From NCBI RefSeq assembly GCF_038007285.1, contig NZ_JBBOWX010000001.1, forward strand, positions 2,869,501 to 2,933,500: DNA of 64,000 nucleotides. Direction: 5' to 3'. Within the stretch, counting starts at the first letter, position 1, and each line of letters opens with the position of its first letter. Below are positions 18,249 to 26,371 of this stretch, piece by piece. Source of the stretch: Sporosarcina sp. FSL K6-3457 (GTDB taxonomy: Bacteria > Bacillota > Bacilli > Bacillales_A > Planococcaceae). Made by a program: the position numbers and the translations under genes. Under the pieces are notes generated by a model that searched no databases, was not told where the DNA came from, and saw nothing but the letters and a program-made list of their open reading frames with translations.

Positions 18249-18616
18249 CGTCCCAGGAGGGATTCGAACCCCCGACCGACGGCTTAGCTTACCACTATGG
18301 CTTTCGCCACCAGTAATTACTGTTTGTAGTCTGGACTATAACTTCACCATTTCAGGTGCGACACGTTTAGTCTCTACGGAACCTCACGATAATCATAGGA
18401 TTATGCGTTAGAATTTCTACCTCCGATACAATCGGACCTTCGAATTTCCTTGATCTTGATTATGTATAATAAAGATCGTAAGTTTCCTCGGTATTGCCAT
18501 CAGCATGATCTGTTAAGGTTTCACCGATACGGTGTCGTCCACTTTACAAGTTCTGTTTCCCTGTAAAGGCTCCTATTGTTGAAGGCCGTTGCTCTATCCA
18601 GCTGAGCTACTGAGAC
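18249..18616 (-). tRNA. tRNA-Arg(UCU), split by a group I intron
   Basis: Exon 1 (18616-18582) reads GTCTCAG acceptor strand, D arm GCTCAGCTGGATAGAGC, anticodon stem ACGGC and loop CTT. Exon 2 (18287-18249) reads CTAA, GCCGT, variable CGGTC, T arm GGGGGTTCGAATCCCTC, acceptor CTGGGAC and discriminator G. All stems pair, with one G-T wobble in the acceptor. Joined, the loop is CTTCTAA with anticodon UCU (AGA/AGG codons). CCA is not encoded. The exon junction lies between U34 and C35, the same relative position as the intron in tRNA-Leu(UAA) of cyanobacteria. Confidence 0.92.
18288..18581 (-). ncRNA. Group I self-splicing intron in the tRNA-Arg anticodon
   Basis: 294 nt without an internal ORF. 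Core elements on the minus strand: R element GGTTCCGTAGAGACTAAACG (18364-18383) and S element AAGTTATAGTCCAGACTAC (18326-18344), whose GACTA and TAGTC form P7. A P8 hairpin (CACC-TGAAA-TGGTG) lies between them, and P9-type hairpins follow (CAGTAATTACTG and GGCGAAAGCC). A P2-like stem CTTTACA/TGTAAAG lies near the 5' end. Exon 1 ends in U and the intron ends in G, as group I introns require. The splice point could shift by one base. Confidence 0.9.
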
Positions 18617-18693
18617 ATGCACTTAAGTAGATGTTCTATCCTTAAGGACAAGCTTTAGTATAGATTCTTTCACAACAAAAGTCAACGTTATTT

Positions 18694-19188
18694 TTAAATA
18701 TTTTTTAATTCTTTTTCTTCAACCGTTTTATGCTGTAAATTCTTGAATGTTACACGCAGATTTTCATCCCATTCCACCACAGCATACGTCGCTTTTTTAC
18801 CACCGCGTGGCTGAACGGTACTGCCCGGATTTAAAAATAAAATACCATCCTTCATCTCCGCCCCATACAAATGCGAATGGCCAAATAACACGATATTGGC
18901 ACCAAGTTCTTTAGCGCTATAATACAGCCCCATCAAAGACATCCGCACATCATGCTCATGCCCGTGAACAGCTAAAACCTTTTTCCCTTGCACCTCAACT
19001 AATACAGACGATGGAAACCGTGCATCACAGTCACAATTACCACGTACTCTATGCATTGTATGCAACACCGGATCATCGAATGACAATTCACTATCTCCAC
19101 AATGAAAAATGGCGTCCGCAGGTAATGCGGAAACGGCTTTCACCGTCTCCTTATCCCCGTGCGAATCACTCATGACAACTAGTTTCAC
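18694..19188 (-). CDS. ysnB: YfcE/MJ0936-type metallophosphoesterase
   Basis: 164 residues. Metal-binding motifs are in order: SDSHGD (about 7-12), HCGDSE, GNCD, VHGHEHD and FGHSHLY, which is the calcineurin-like fold of small YfcE/YsnB phosphodiesterases. The physiological substrate is unknown. The start is GTG at 19188 (AGGTGATC upstream), overlapping the rdgB stop codon by four bases (GTGA). It is last in an rph-rdgB-ysnB run, as in B. subtilis. Confidence 0.9.
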   Translation of the reverse strand: MKLVVMSDSHGDKETVKAVSALPADAIFHCGDSELSFDDPVLHTMHRVRGNCDCDARFPSSVLVEVQGKKVLAVHGHEHDVRMSLMGLYYSAKELGANIVLFGHSHLYGAEMKDGILFLNPGSTVQPRGGKKATYAVVEWDENLRVTFKNLQHKTVEEKELKNI

Positions 19189-19802
19189 TTGTGATCACCT
19201 ACACTCTCCATAAATTGCGGTAGCTTCACTTTCAACTTTTCAAGCGCCGCCCCACGATGTGAAATCAAACTCTTCTCTTCTGGTGACAATTCAGCCATCA
19301 TGCGCCCCTGCTGCGGCACATAAAAAATTGGATCATAGCCAAAGCCATTTTCCCCCTTGCGTTCCGTGTGAATCAAACCTTCACAGCTACCCGAAAATGT
19401 CTCTGTTTCAATGCCAGGACCCGCCACAGCGAGCACACAGCGAAAACGTGCTGTACGATCGTCCTTAGACACCGTTTCTAGCTCGTTTAGCACTTTATCG
19501 ATATTATCTCCATCATTCTTCCCTGTACCCGCATAACGCGCAGAATAAACGCCAGGAGCGCCATCTAGCGCATCGATTTCAAGTCCACTATCATCCGCGA
19601 TGACGACCTTGCCCAGCAAACGAGCAACAGTTTCCGCTTTCAAGATAGCATTTTCCTCAAACGTAACACCTGTCTCTTCAACATCAATGGCCTCGTCCAA
19701 ATCATTCAATGTCAAAACGCGTACACCGAACGGCTTGAACAATGCCTCAAAATCTTTTGCTTTGCCAAGATTATTGGTTGCAATGAGTACTTCCTTCATC
19801 AT
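19185..19802 (-). CDS. rdgB: XTP/dITP pyrophosphatase (RdgB/HAM1)
   Basis: 205 residues. It hydrolyses non-canonical purine triphosphates (dITP, XTP) and so keeps them out of DNA and RNA. The N-terminal [15 protein letters not shown] nucleotide-binding loop, [34 protein letters not shown] and the C-terminal GFGYDPIF and [10 protein letters not shown] motifs are all present. ATG at 19802 is directly followed by a second ATG; both are within reach of GAGGTGA, and the second matches family N-termini better. It overlaps the rph stop codon, so translation is coupled. Confidence 0.93.
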   Translation of the reverse strand: MMKEVLIATNNLGKAKDFEALFKPFGVRVLTLNDLDEAIDVEETGVTFEENAILKAETVARLLGKVVIADDSGLEIDALDGAPGVYSARYAGTGKNDGDNIDKVLNELETVSKDDRTARFRCVLAVAGPGIETETFSGSCEGLIHTERKGENGFGYDPIFYVPQQGRMMAELSPEEKSLISHRGAALEKLKVKLPQFMESVGDHK

Positions 19803-20554
19803 TCAGTCACCTCTTTCGTACCAATTAGCTCAGCAACCGCACCTAGCGCTTCTGTTTGCACCTTAAATAGCTGATGAATACCTTGTTCAGCAAGTGTCAC
19901 CAAGCCATTCATTTCTTCACGCGTGAAGGTCGATTCCTCACCTGTCCCTTGTAGCTCCACAAATGCACCCGCACCTGTCATCACAACGTTCATATCAACA
20001 GCTGCTGATGAATCCTCTACATAATCAAGATCCAGGATCAATTCACCTTCCGCCGTCTTTCCAACACTGATTGCTGCCAAAAAGTCAGCAATCGGGAAAG
20101 TCGCCAAGCCTTTAACAGCATGCAATTTGGCTACCGCCATCGTCATCGCCACAAATGCACCTGTAATCGACGCCGTACGCGTCCCGCCGTCTGCCTGAAT
20201 GACATCACAGTCAATCCAGATTGTGCGCTCACCAAGTGCCTCCAAATTCGTCACAGCACGCAATGCTCGTCCAATCAATCGTTGAATTTCCATCGTGCGT
20301 CCGCCAACTTTACCTTTAGACGACTCACGTTGTGTTCGTTGTCCAGTCGCGCGTGGCAGCATAGAGTATTCAGCCGTCACCCATCCTTTGCCGCTGCCAC
20401 GTAAAAAATGAGGAACCCGCTCTTCTATCGTAGCCGTACAAATTACTTTCGTATTTCCAACCGAAATCAACACAGATCCTTCGGGATGTATTAAATAATT
20501 TGTTTCAATTGTTACTGGCCTGTTCATATCAGCCACTCTTCCATCATGTCTCAT
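19799..20554 (-). CDS. rph: Ribonuclease PH
   Basis: 251 residues, a 3'-5' phosphorolytic exoribonuclease that trims tRNA 3' ends. Visible: RHDGR at the start, phosphate-binding [48 protein letters not shown], and the C-terminal [12 protein letters not shown]. The start at 20554 (MRHDGR) is preferred to an ATG 36 bases upstream, since GGAGGGTTTCGACT precedes it and the length fits the family (about 245). In B. subtilis gerM lies between racE and rph; here only about 100 bases remain. Confidence 0.93.
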   Translation of the reverse strand: MRHDGRVADMNRPVTIETNYLIHPEGSVLISVGNTKVICTATIEERVPHFLRGSGKGWVTAEYSMLPRATGQRTQRESSKGKVGGRTMEIQRLIGRALRAVTNLEALGERTIWIDCDVIQADGGTRTASITGAFVAMTMAVAKLHAVKGLATFPIADFLAAISVGKTAEGELILDLDYVEDSSAAVDMNVVMTGAGAFVELQGTGEESTFTREEMNGLVTLAEQGIHQLFKVQTEALGAVAELIGTKEVTE

Positions 20555-20656
20555 AGTCGAAACCCTCCACCATTCAGTTTGCGCATTCATCTTATCATAA
20601 CCTATTTCACATGCGCAAAAACCCGAAATATCCGATTACAGATATTCCGGGCTATT

Positions 20657-21451
20657 TTACAATACAATATGCCTAACATCTGGCTCGTCAATCGACAACC
20701 AATCCTCGACAATCGAATGAAATTGTTGAATTTCCCCTGTCGTATAAAAGATAGGTGCTACTTTGCTGCCTTCAACACGCATACTATTCGTTGATAGCAA
20801 TATGCTTTCAACGTCGGATACGGTCTCCACTGCCGATGAAATGATATTTACATTCGCTGGCAAATGGGCTTGAATATGATGCTGCACAAGCGGATAATGC
20901 GTACAGCCCAAAATCGCAACATCAAAATCCTTACCAGTAAGGCCAACAAGCGATTTAGCGACAATATCTCCAGCACTTTTCGACTTATATAGCCCACTTT
21001 CGACAATCGGAACAAATTCAGGACACGCCAGAGGATGAACCGTTGCATCCGGTAACAATGCATGGATAGCATCGTCGTACGCACCACTATTAATTGTTCC
21101 GACTGTACCAAGTACTGCGATATTTCCTGTTCCCGATGCCTTTACCGCGCCACGTGCACCCGGGACAATGACGCCCACGACTGGAAATGAGAAGTGCTCG
21201 CGAACTTCATCAAGTGCAACAGCCGTTGCTGTATTGCATGCAATCACTAGCATTTTTATGCCCATTTTGGAAAGGGCTGATGCCATTTCCATTGTAAACT
21301 TACGCACTTCTTGCGTCGACCGCGGCCCATACGGACAACGCGCATCATCTCCTATGTAGACAATGGGCTCATTTGGTAGTCGATTCAGCATCTCTTTGAC
21401 GACAGTTAAACCGCCGACCCCCGAATCAATTACGCCTATAGGTCCTTCCAC
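20657..21451 (-). CDS. racE: Glutamate racemase
   Basis: 264 residues. It makes D-glutamate for peptidoglycan. The two catalytic cysteines are in ACNTATA and GCTHYPL, the N-terminal IDSGVGGLTV holds the conserved Asp-Ser, and DDARCPYG is typical. The start is GTG at 21451 with AGGG upstream. It is directly behind the MarR-type gene (nine bases), as ysmB-racE in B. subtilis. Confidence 0.95.
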   Translation of the reverse strand: MEGPIGVIDSGVGGLTVVKEMLNRLPNEPIVYIGDDARCPYGPRSTQEVRKFTMEMASALSKMGIKMLVIACNTATAVALDEVREHFSFPVVGVIVPGARGAVKASGTGNIAVLGTVGTINSGAYDDAIHALLPDATVHPLACPEFVPIVESGLYKSKSAGDIVAKSLVGLTGKDFDVAILGCTHYPLVQHHIQAHLPANVNIISSAVETVSDVESILLSTNSMRVEGSKVAPIFYTTGEIQQFHSIVEDWLSIDEPDVRHIVL

Positions 21452-21460
21452 TTGTATCCC

Positions 21461-21919
21461 TCAATCCTTTTTCATCTCTTGATGTAATTTGCTTAGTAAG
21501 TCAGAAAAATTCTTCACTTGTTGCTCGTCAAAATCTTGTAACACCATATCTAAGTAAACACGGCGCTTATCAATAACCTCCTCAATCACACGTTCCCCTT
21601 CACTTAATAAGTGAATCCGAACCACTCGGCGATCTTGTTCGTCACGAACCCGCTTGACAAGATTATTTTTTTCCATGCGATCGACTAAATCAGTCGTTGT
21701 ACTGAATGCCAAAAACATTCTGTTCGACAAATCCCCAATCGTCATATCTCCATGCTCAAACAACCACTGCAAAGCAATGAACTGAGGCGGTGTAATCGTA
21801 TAATTACTGAGAATCCGACGCCCCTCCTGCTTAATGATAGCTGCAATGTATCTTAAATCCTTCTCCATACTTGCAACTTCACTCGTATATTGTTCGTTCG
21901 GTGCGTTGTGTTCCGTCAA
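21461..21919 (-). CDS. ysmB: MarR-family transcriptional regulator (YsmB-like)
   Basis: 152 residues with a winged helix at about 55-125: ITPPQFIALQWLFEHGDMTIGDLSNRM, then the DNA-reading helix and the wing DEQDRRVVRIHLLSEGE. Synteny with ysmB-racE supports the name. The start is TTG at 21919. The target genes are unknown; it may be co-transcribed with racE. Confidence 0.88.
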   Translation of the reverse strand: MTEHNAPNEQYTSEVASMEKDLRYIAAIIKQEGRRILSNYTITPPQFIALQWLFEHGDMTIGDLSNRMFLAFSTTTDLVDRMEKNNLVKRVRDEQDRRVVRIHLLSEGERVIEEVIDKRRVYLDMVLQDFDEQQVKNFSDLLSKLHQEMKKD

Positions 21920-22014
21920 GTAAACCAGCTCCCTGAAAAAATTACTGTTTATCTATTGTCACCTTTTTTAGCGTGTAAGGCAATACCTTTTAAGCTGATC
22001 AGTAAAAATGACGC

Positions 22015-22062
22015 AAAAAAACAGCTGTGAAAAGCCTGCTACCTGCAGTTCACACAGCTGCT
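22015..22062 (-). terminator. Terminator downstream of gerE
   Basis: CAGCTGTG / CACAGCTG stem with a long loop followed by seven T on the minus strand. Confidence 0.75.
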
Positions 22063-22075
22063 ACTTGAGATTTGA

Positions 22076-22297
22076 TTACAACTGTAACTCTCCTAGCCGC
22101 AATAATTCGACGATTGCTTGTGCCCTGCCGGAAACTCCTAGCTTTTGAATCGTGTTCGAAATATGGTTCCGAACAGTCTTTTCGCTGATTCCGAGCCGTC
22201 CCGCGATATCTTTTGTCGTATGATCGTCAACGAGCAGATGAAAGATTTCTCGTTCCCTTGCCGTTAGCAATGAACGGTTTTTTGATTCCTCTGTCAA
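22076..22297 (-). CDS. gerE: Spore-coat regulator GerE
   Basis: 73 residues, essentially one LuxR/FixJ-type helix-turn-helix: LLTAREREIFHLL, then TTKDIAGRLGISEKTVRNHIS, ending AQAIVELLRLGELQL. This matches the length and sequence of B. subtilis GerE, the late mother-cell regulator that acts with sigma-K on coat genes. The start is TTG with AGGAGGGG upstream. Its presence between ysmA and ysmB is the B. subtilis order and marks the organism as a spore-former. Confidence 0.95.
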   Translation of the reverse strand: MTEESKNRSLLTAREREIFHLLVDDHTTKDIAGRLGISEKTVRNHISNTIQKLGVSGRAQAIVELLRLGELQL

Positions 22298-22370
22298 GAC
22301 GCGCCCCTCCTATCCACTTTCACTCTAAAATATGTGAAGACAGGGTAGGCTGTGCCGGCTACTTACTCAT

Positions 22371-22814
22371 TTAGTTTACAAACAACAACTTCTCTTTGTC
22401 AGTCCAATGAACACCTTTCCCAGTTGCTCTACCAATCTGAACAATCGAACCACGACCCGTAATAACAATGTCGCCTTTAGCATTCTTCACCATGTAGTGA
22501 ATATCCATCGAACTATTGCCTATTGCAGCTACTTTTACATGAACAGCTAGTGCTTCATCGAAAAAGACCTGTTTCAAATAATCACATTGTAAATCAGCCA
22601 CAACCGGAATCGTACTGCCTTCAGGGTTCAACCAATCATTCATCAAACCTACATTTTTCAAAAACTCAATTCGTGCATACTCAAAATAAGTAAACGCCAC
22701 TGTATTATTCAAATGTCCATACATATCTGTTTCTGAGAATCGCACGGATACCCGGACAGAAAATGTGAATGCCGATGCCCATGTAGATATATCCGTTATG
22801 TAAGTTGCTTTCAT
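22371..22814 (-). CDS. ysmA: Acyl-CoA thioesterase, 4HBT hot-dog fold (YsmA)
   Basis: 147 residues. VRFSETDMYGHLNNTVAFTYFEYARIEFL carries the 4-hydroxybenzoyl-CoA-thioesterase signature (acidic residue before YGHLNN, then a tyrosine-rich helix). It probably hydrolyses acyl-CoA; the chain length is unknown. ATG at 22814 has GGGAAGGGG upstream. A FadR-like palindrome lies in its promoter region, which suggests that it belongs to the fatty-acid degradation regulon of this organism. Confidence 0.88.
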   Translation of the reverse strand: MKATYITDISTWASAFTFSVRVSVRFSETDMYGHLNNTVAFTYFEYARIEFLKNVGLMNDWLNPEGSTIPVVADLQCDYLKQVFFDEALAVHVKVAAIGNSSMDIHYMVKNAKGDIVITGRGSIVQIGRATGKGVHWTDKEKLLFVN

Positions 22815-22838
22815 TAGTAAAACCCCTTCCCTCTAAAA

Positions 22839-22856
22839 TGAATGAATGTTCATTCT
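22839..22856 (-). promoter_or_regulatory. Probable FadR operator upstream of ysmA
   Basis: TGAATGA-ATGT-TCATTCT matches the palindrome at fadR (TGAATGA-TGAT-TCATTCA) at 13 of 14 arm positions, with the same four-base centre. It lies 25-42 bases upstream of the start codon and just downstream of a possible -10 box TAGAAT, the same geometry as at fadR. Confidence 0.65.
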
Positions 22857-22905
22857 TTTATTCTACCAAACTTCTATGCAGAAATAAAGGACCCCTTTTA
22901 AACAC

Positions 22906-22942
22906 AAAAAACCCCCGCCAGACGTAATGCCAAAGCGGGGTT
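22906..22942 (-). terminator. Terminator of the sdh operon
   Basis: CCCCGC / GCGGGG stem followed by a T-run on the minus strand, 12 bases after the sdhB stop codon. Confidence 0.85.
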
Positions 22943-22953
22943 CGAGACTGAAA

Positions 22954-23733
22954 TCAGTCTACCATATGATCGCTTCCGAAGAAGTTTTTGAACATTTGTA
23001 CAGTTGTCGCACGGTTCATAGCAGCGATAGATGTAGTCAATGGAATGCCTTTTGGACAAGCGACTACACAGTTTTGTGAGTTACCACATTCACCGATACC
23101 ACCGTCTGTCATCAATGCCGCTAGACGTTCGTCTTTGTTCATCGCACCTGTAGGATGCGTGTTGAACAAACGGACTTGTGACAGCAATGCAGGACCCATG
23201 AAATTCGTGTTGTCATTGACGTTCGGACACGCCTCTAGACAAACTCCACACGTCATACATTTCGAAAGTTCATATGCCCATTGGCGCTTACGTTCTGGCA
23301 TACGTGGACCTTCTCCAAGATCATACGTCCCATCAATTGGAACCCACGCCTTGATTTTCTTCAAGGAATCAAACATGAACTCTCTGTCGACAATCAAGTC
23401 ACGAACGACTGGGAATGTCTTCATCGGTTCAAGTGTAATTGGCTGAGTCAACTTGTCAACAAGTGCTGTACACGATTGACGTGGACGGCCATTAATAACC
23501 ATTGAACAAGCCCCACAAACTTCTTCCAGACAGTTCATGTCCCAGTTAATCGGAGTCGTTGCCTTACCTTCCTTATTGACTGGGTTACGTCGTATTTCCA
23601 TTAAAGCAGAAATAACGTTCATATTCGGTCTGTATTCTAATTCGAACTCTTCCCAATACCCATCAGATGTAGCTGTATCCTGACGACGAATTTTAAATAC
23701 TACTGTTTTCGTCGCAGTTAGTTGCTCGCTCAT
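22954..23733 (-). CDS. sdhB: Succinate dehydrogenase iron-sulfur subunit
   Basis: 259 residues. It carries the three clusters that pass electrons from FAD to menaquinone: [2Fe-2S] in CLEEVCGACSM...RQSC, and [4Fe-4S]/[3Fe-4S] cysteines in CMTCGVCLEACP and CVVACPKGIP. It is a peripheral membrane protein of complex II. ATG at 23733 has AAAGGAGAATG upstream, five bases after sdhA. It is third in the sdhC-sdhA-sdhB operon. Confidence 0.96.
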   Translation of the reverse strand: MSEQLTATKTVVFKIRRQDTATSDGYWEEFELEYRPNMNVISALMEIRRNPVNKEGKATTPINWDMNCLEEVCGACSMVINGRPRQSCTALVDKLTQPITLEPMKTFPVVRDLIVDREFMFDSLKKIKAWVPIDGTYDLGEGPRMPERKRQWAYELSKCMTCGVCLEACPNVNDNTNFMGPALLSQVRLFNTHPTGAMNKDERLAALMTDGGIGECGNSQNCVVACPKGIPLTTSIAAMNRATTVQMFKNFFGSDHMVD

Positions 23734-23738
23734 TTACG

Positions 23739-25493
23739 TCATTCTCCTTTCGTCGCGGAGTAGTCGCGTTTACGTGGCGCTACTAGGGATACATCAATCT
23801 CTTCATAATGGAAGATTGGTGCAGATTTCCCGTCAAATTTCGCCATCGTTGTTTTCATGAATTTTTCGTCATCACGGTTCGGGAAATCTGGTTTGTAGTG
23901 AGCGCCACGGCTCTCATCACGGTTCAGTGCTCCAAGTGTGATAACACGTGCTAAGTACAACATATTTTTCAACTGACGCGTAAACGTTGCGCCTTGGTTA
24001 GACCATTGTTGTGTATCTGTCATGTTGATGTTTTCATAGCGTTCAAGAAGCTCTACGATTTTATCGTCCGTCTGTTGTAGTTTGTCGTTATAACGAACGA
24101 CTGTTACGTTATCTGTCATCCATTCGCCAAGCTCCTTATGAAGGACATAAGCGTTTTCTGTACCATTCATTTTGAGCGTGTCATCCCACTTTTGTTGCTC
24201 TTCTGCAACTGCTGCATCGAAAATAGTCGATGGTAGTTCTTCAGCAGTACGCTTCAAGCCTTTCATGTAATGAACTGCGTTTGGTCCTGCAACCATTCCA
24301 CCGTAAATTGCTGAAAGAAGCGAGTTCGCACCTAGACGGTTTGCACCGTGCTGTGAATAATCACATTCACCAGCTGCAAAAAGACCTGGAATATTTGTCA
24401 TTTGATCATAGTCCACCCATAGTCCGCCCATTGAATAGTGGACAGCTGGGAAGATTTTCATCGGCAGTTTACGTGGGTCATCACCTGTGAATTTCTCATA
24501 GATTTCGATGATTCCACCAAGCTTGATATCAAGCTCTTTCGGATCCTTATGAGACAAGTCCAAGTAAACCATGTTTTCACCGTTAATACCTAGTTTTTGA
24601 TTGACGCAGACGTCAAAAATTTCACGTGTCGCAACGTCACGTGGTACAAGGTTTCCGTAAGCTGGATATTTTTCCTCTAGGAAGTACCAAGGCTTACCGT
24701 CTTTATATGTCCAAACACGTCCACCTTCACCACGTGCAGATTCACTCATAAGACGAAGTTTGTCATCTCCTGGAATTGCTGTCGGGTGAATTTGGATGAA
24801 CTCACCGTTCGAGTAGTAAGCTCCTTGTTGATAAACGATAGAAGCAGCGGAACCTGTGTTGATAACAGAGTTTGTCGTTTTACCGAAAATAATCCCAGGT
24901 CCACCTGTTGCCATAATAACCGCATCGCCTTTAAACGCTTTAATTTCCATCGTTTTAAGGTTTTGCGCTTTAATACCACGACAAACACCATCTTCGTCTA
25001 AAACAACACCAAGGAACTCCCAGTGTTCGTATTTCGTCACAAGTCCAGCTACTTCGTGACTACGCACTTGCTCGTCTAGTGCGTACAGAAGCTGTTGCCC
25101 TGTTGTTGCACCCGCGAATGCAGTGCGGTGATGAAGTGTACCCCCGAAACGTCTGAAGTCCAATAATCCTTCAGGTGTACGGTTGAACATAACGCCCATC
25201 CGGTCTAATAAGTGAATGATTCCTGGTGCCGCGTCCGTCATTGCTTTAACAGGTGGTTGGTTCGCAAGGAAGTCACCGCCATAGACAGTATCATCTAAGT
25301 GGATATCAGGCGAGTCGCCCTCCCCTTTTGTGTTTACCGCACCGTTAATGCCGCCTTGGGCACAGACAGAGTGGGAACGTTTAACCGGGACAAGTGAGAA
25401 CAGGTCAACCGGTGTGCCTTCCTCCGCTGCTTTAATGACCGCCATCAGGCCTGCAAGACCGCCGCCTACGACAATCAATCTGCTTTTTGCCAT
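23739..25493 (-). CDS. sdhA: Succinate dehydrogenase flavoprotein subunit
   Basis: 584 residues. It oxidises succinate to fumarate in the TCA cycle. The N-terminal Rossmann loop GGGLAGLMAVIKAAEEG, the FAD-linking histidine in RSHSVCAQGG, catalytic-site stretches RFGGTLHHRTAF and HPTAIPG, and GGLWVDYDQMTNIPGLFAAGEC are all present. The true start is ATG at 25493 (GAGGAGTG nine bases before); a TTG 18 bases upstream overlaps that site. Confidence 0.96.
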   Translation of the reverse strand: MAKSRLIVVGGGLAGLMAVIKAAEEGTPVDLFSLVPVKRSHSVCAQGGINGAVNTKGEGDSPDIHLDDTVYGGDFLANQPPVKAMTDAAPGIIHLLDRMGVMFNRTPEGLLDFRRFGGTLHHRTAFAGATTGQQLLYALDEQVRSHEVAGLVTKYEHWEFLGVVLDEDGVCRGIKAQNLKTMEIKAFKGDAVIMATGGPGIIFGKTTNSVINTGSAASIVYQQGAYYSNGEFIQIHPTAIPGDDKLRLMSESARGEGGRVWTYKDGKPWYFLEEKYPAYGNLVPRDVATREIFDVCVNQKLGINGENMVYLDLSHKDPKELDIKLGGIIEIYEKFTGDDPRKLPMKIFPAVHYSMGGLWVDYDQMTNIPGLFAAGECDYSQHGANRLGANSLLSAIYGGMVAGPNAVHYMKGLKRTAEELPSTIFDAAVAEEQQKWDDTLKMNGTENAYVLHKELGEWMTDNVTVVRYNDKLQQTDDKIVELLERYENINMTDTQQWSNQGATFTRQLKNMLYLARVITLGALNRDESRGAHYKPDFPNRDDEKFMKTTMAKFDGKSAPIFHYEEIDVSLVAPRKRDYSATKGE

Positions 25494-25551
25494 TATTGTT
25501 TCACTCCTCAAATTATCAGTGATCTCACTTTCAAGTTAAATCAATTGTAAA

Positions 25552-26160
25552 TCAAACGAATGCAAGTAGTGCTTGAACGCCAATTGTAGCTAATACTAGG
25601 AACACTACAATCGTAGCATACGTAACGATTGTTTGTGAGCGTGGTGATTGTGCCAATCCCCATGTCACTAGGAATGACCACAAGCCATTCGCCAAGTGGA
25701 ATGTCGCTGCAAGTACACCAGCGATGTAGAATGCTAGCATGAATGGGTTCGCTAAGATGTCAGCCATCATATTAAAGTCTACTTCAGCACCCAATGCTTT
25801 TTGAATTCTTGTTTCATAGATATGCCATGCAATAAAGATCACAAGGAATACCCCTGTCATTCGTTGTAGCATGAACATCCAGTTACGGAAAGTCCCGAAG
25901 CGTTGTACGTTATTTTTTGCTGTGAAAGCTATGTACAGGCCATAAAACGCGTGGAACATAAGTGGGATGTAGATGATGAACCATTCTAAAAACAGAACGA
26001 ATGGTAAGCTCCCCATAAAGTTAGATGCTGTGTTGAATGCCTCTTCGCCACGTGTTGCAAAATGGTTAATCACCAAGTGTTGTGCAACAAAAAGCCCAAC
26101 CGGAATAATTCCGAGCAATGAATGAAGACGGCGCAAGTAAAAATCTGATTCTCTCGACAA
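25552..26160 (-). CDS. sdhC: Succinate dehydrogenase cytochrome b558 subunit
   Basis: 202 residues with five hydrophobic helices, the Bacillus type of complex II anchor that binds two haems; conserved histidines lie in RLHSLLG, AQHLVINH, MFHAFYG, WHIYETR and TFHLANG. It passes electrons to menaquinone in the cytoplasmic membrane. The start is TTG at 26160 with GGGAGGG upstream. It is first in the sdhCAB operon. Confidence 0.95.
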   Translation of the reverse strand: MSRESDFYLRRLHSLLGIIPVGLFVAQHLVINHFATRGEEAFNTASNFMGSLPFVLFLEWFIIYIPLMFHAFYGLYIAFTAKNNVQRFGTFRNWMFMLQRMTGVFLVIFIAWHIYETRIQKALGAEVDFNMMADILANPFMLAFYIAGVLAATFHLANGLWSFLVTWGLAQSPRSQTIVTYATIVVFLVLATIGVQALLAFV

Positions 26161-26270
26161 GTCTTTTACCCTCCCTTATTACTGAGGTTGCCTATCAGGG
26201 TTGTCATCGTTTTGACACGAAGCAAACATTGACGGCTCCCCTCTTCGTGGTACACTATTAGAACATGTCC

Positions 26271-26299
26271 ATTGTACTCCTCTGTTTTGAGGAGGTCAA
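26271..26299 (-). promoter_or_regulatory. Promoter of sdhCAB
   Basis: On the minus strand TTGACC (26299-26294), 17-bp spacer, TACAAT (26276-26271). The spacer contains a CTCCTC/GAGGAG inverted repeat that could be an operator. Confidence 0.6.
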
Positions 26300-26371
26300 G
26301 ACGATGTGGTTTTTTTGTTGCGGACATATTCCTTCTATTAAAAAGCAAAAACTTATTTTCATCCGAAAGGA

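Noticed and set aside
16359..18284. Intact prophage with attL and attR
   Set aside because: The repeats are inverted, the terminase is broken, and no integrase or structural genes are present.
18226..18411. 61-codon plus-strand frame over the tRNA region
   Set aside because: It is antisense to the tRNA and its group I intron, and the open frame is accidental.
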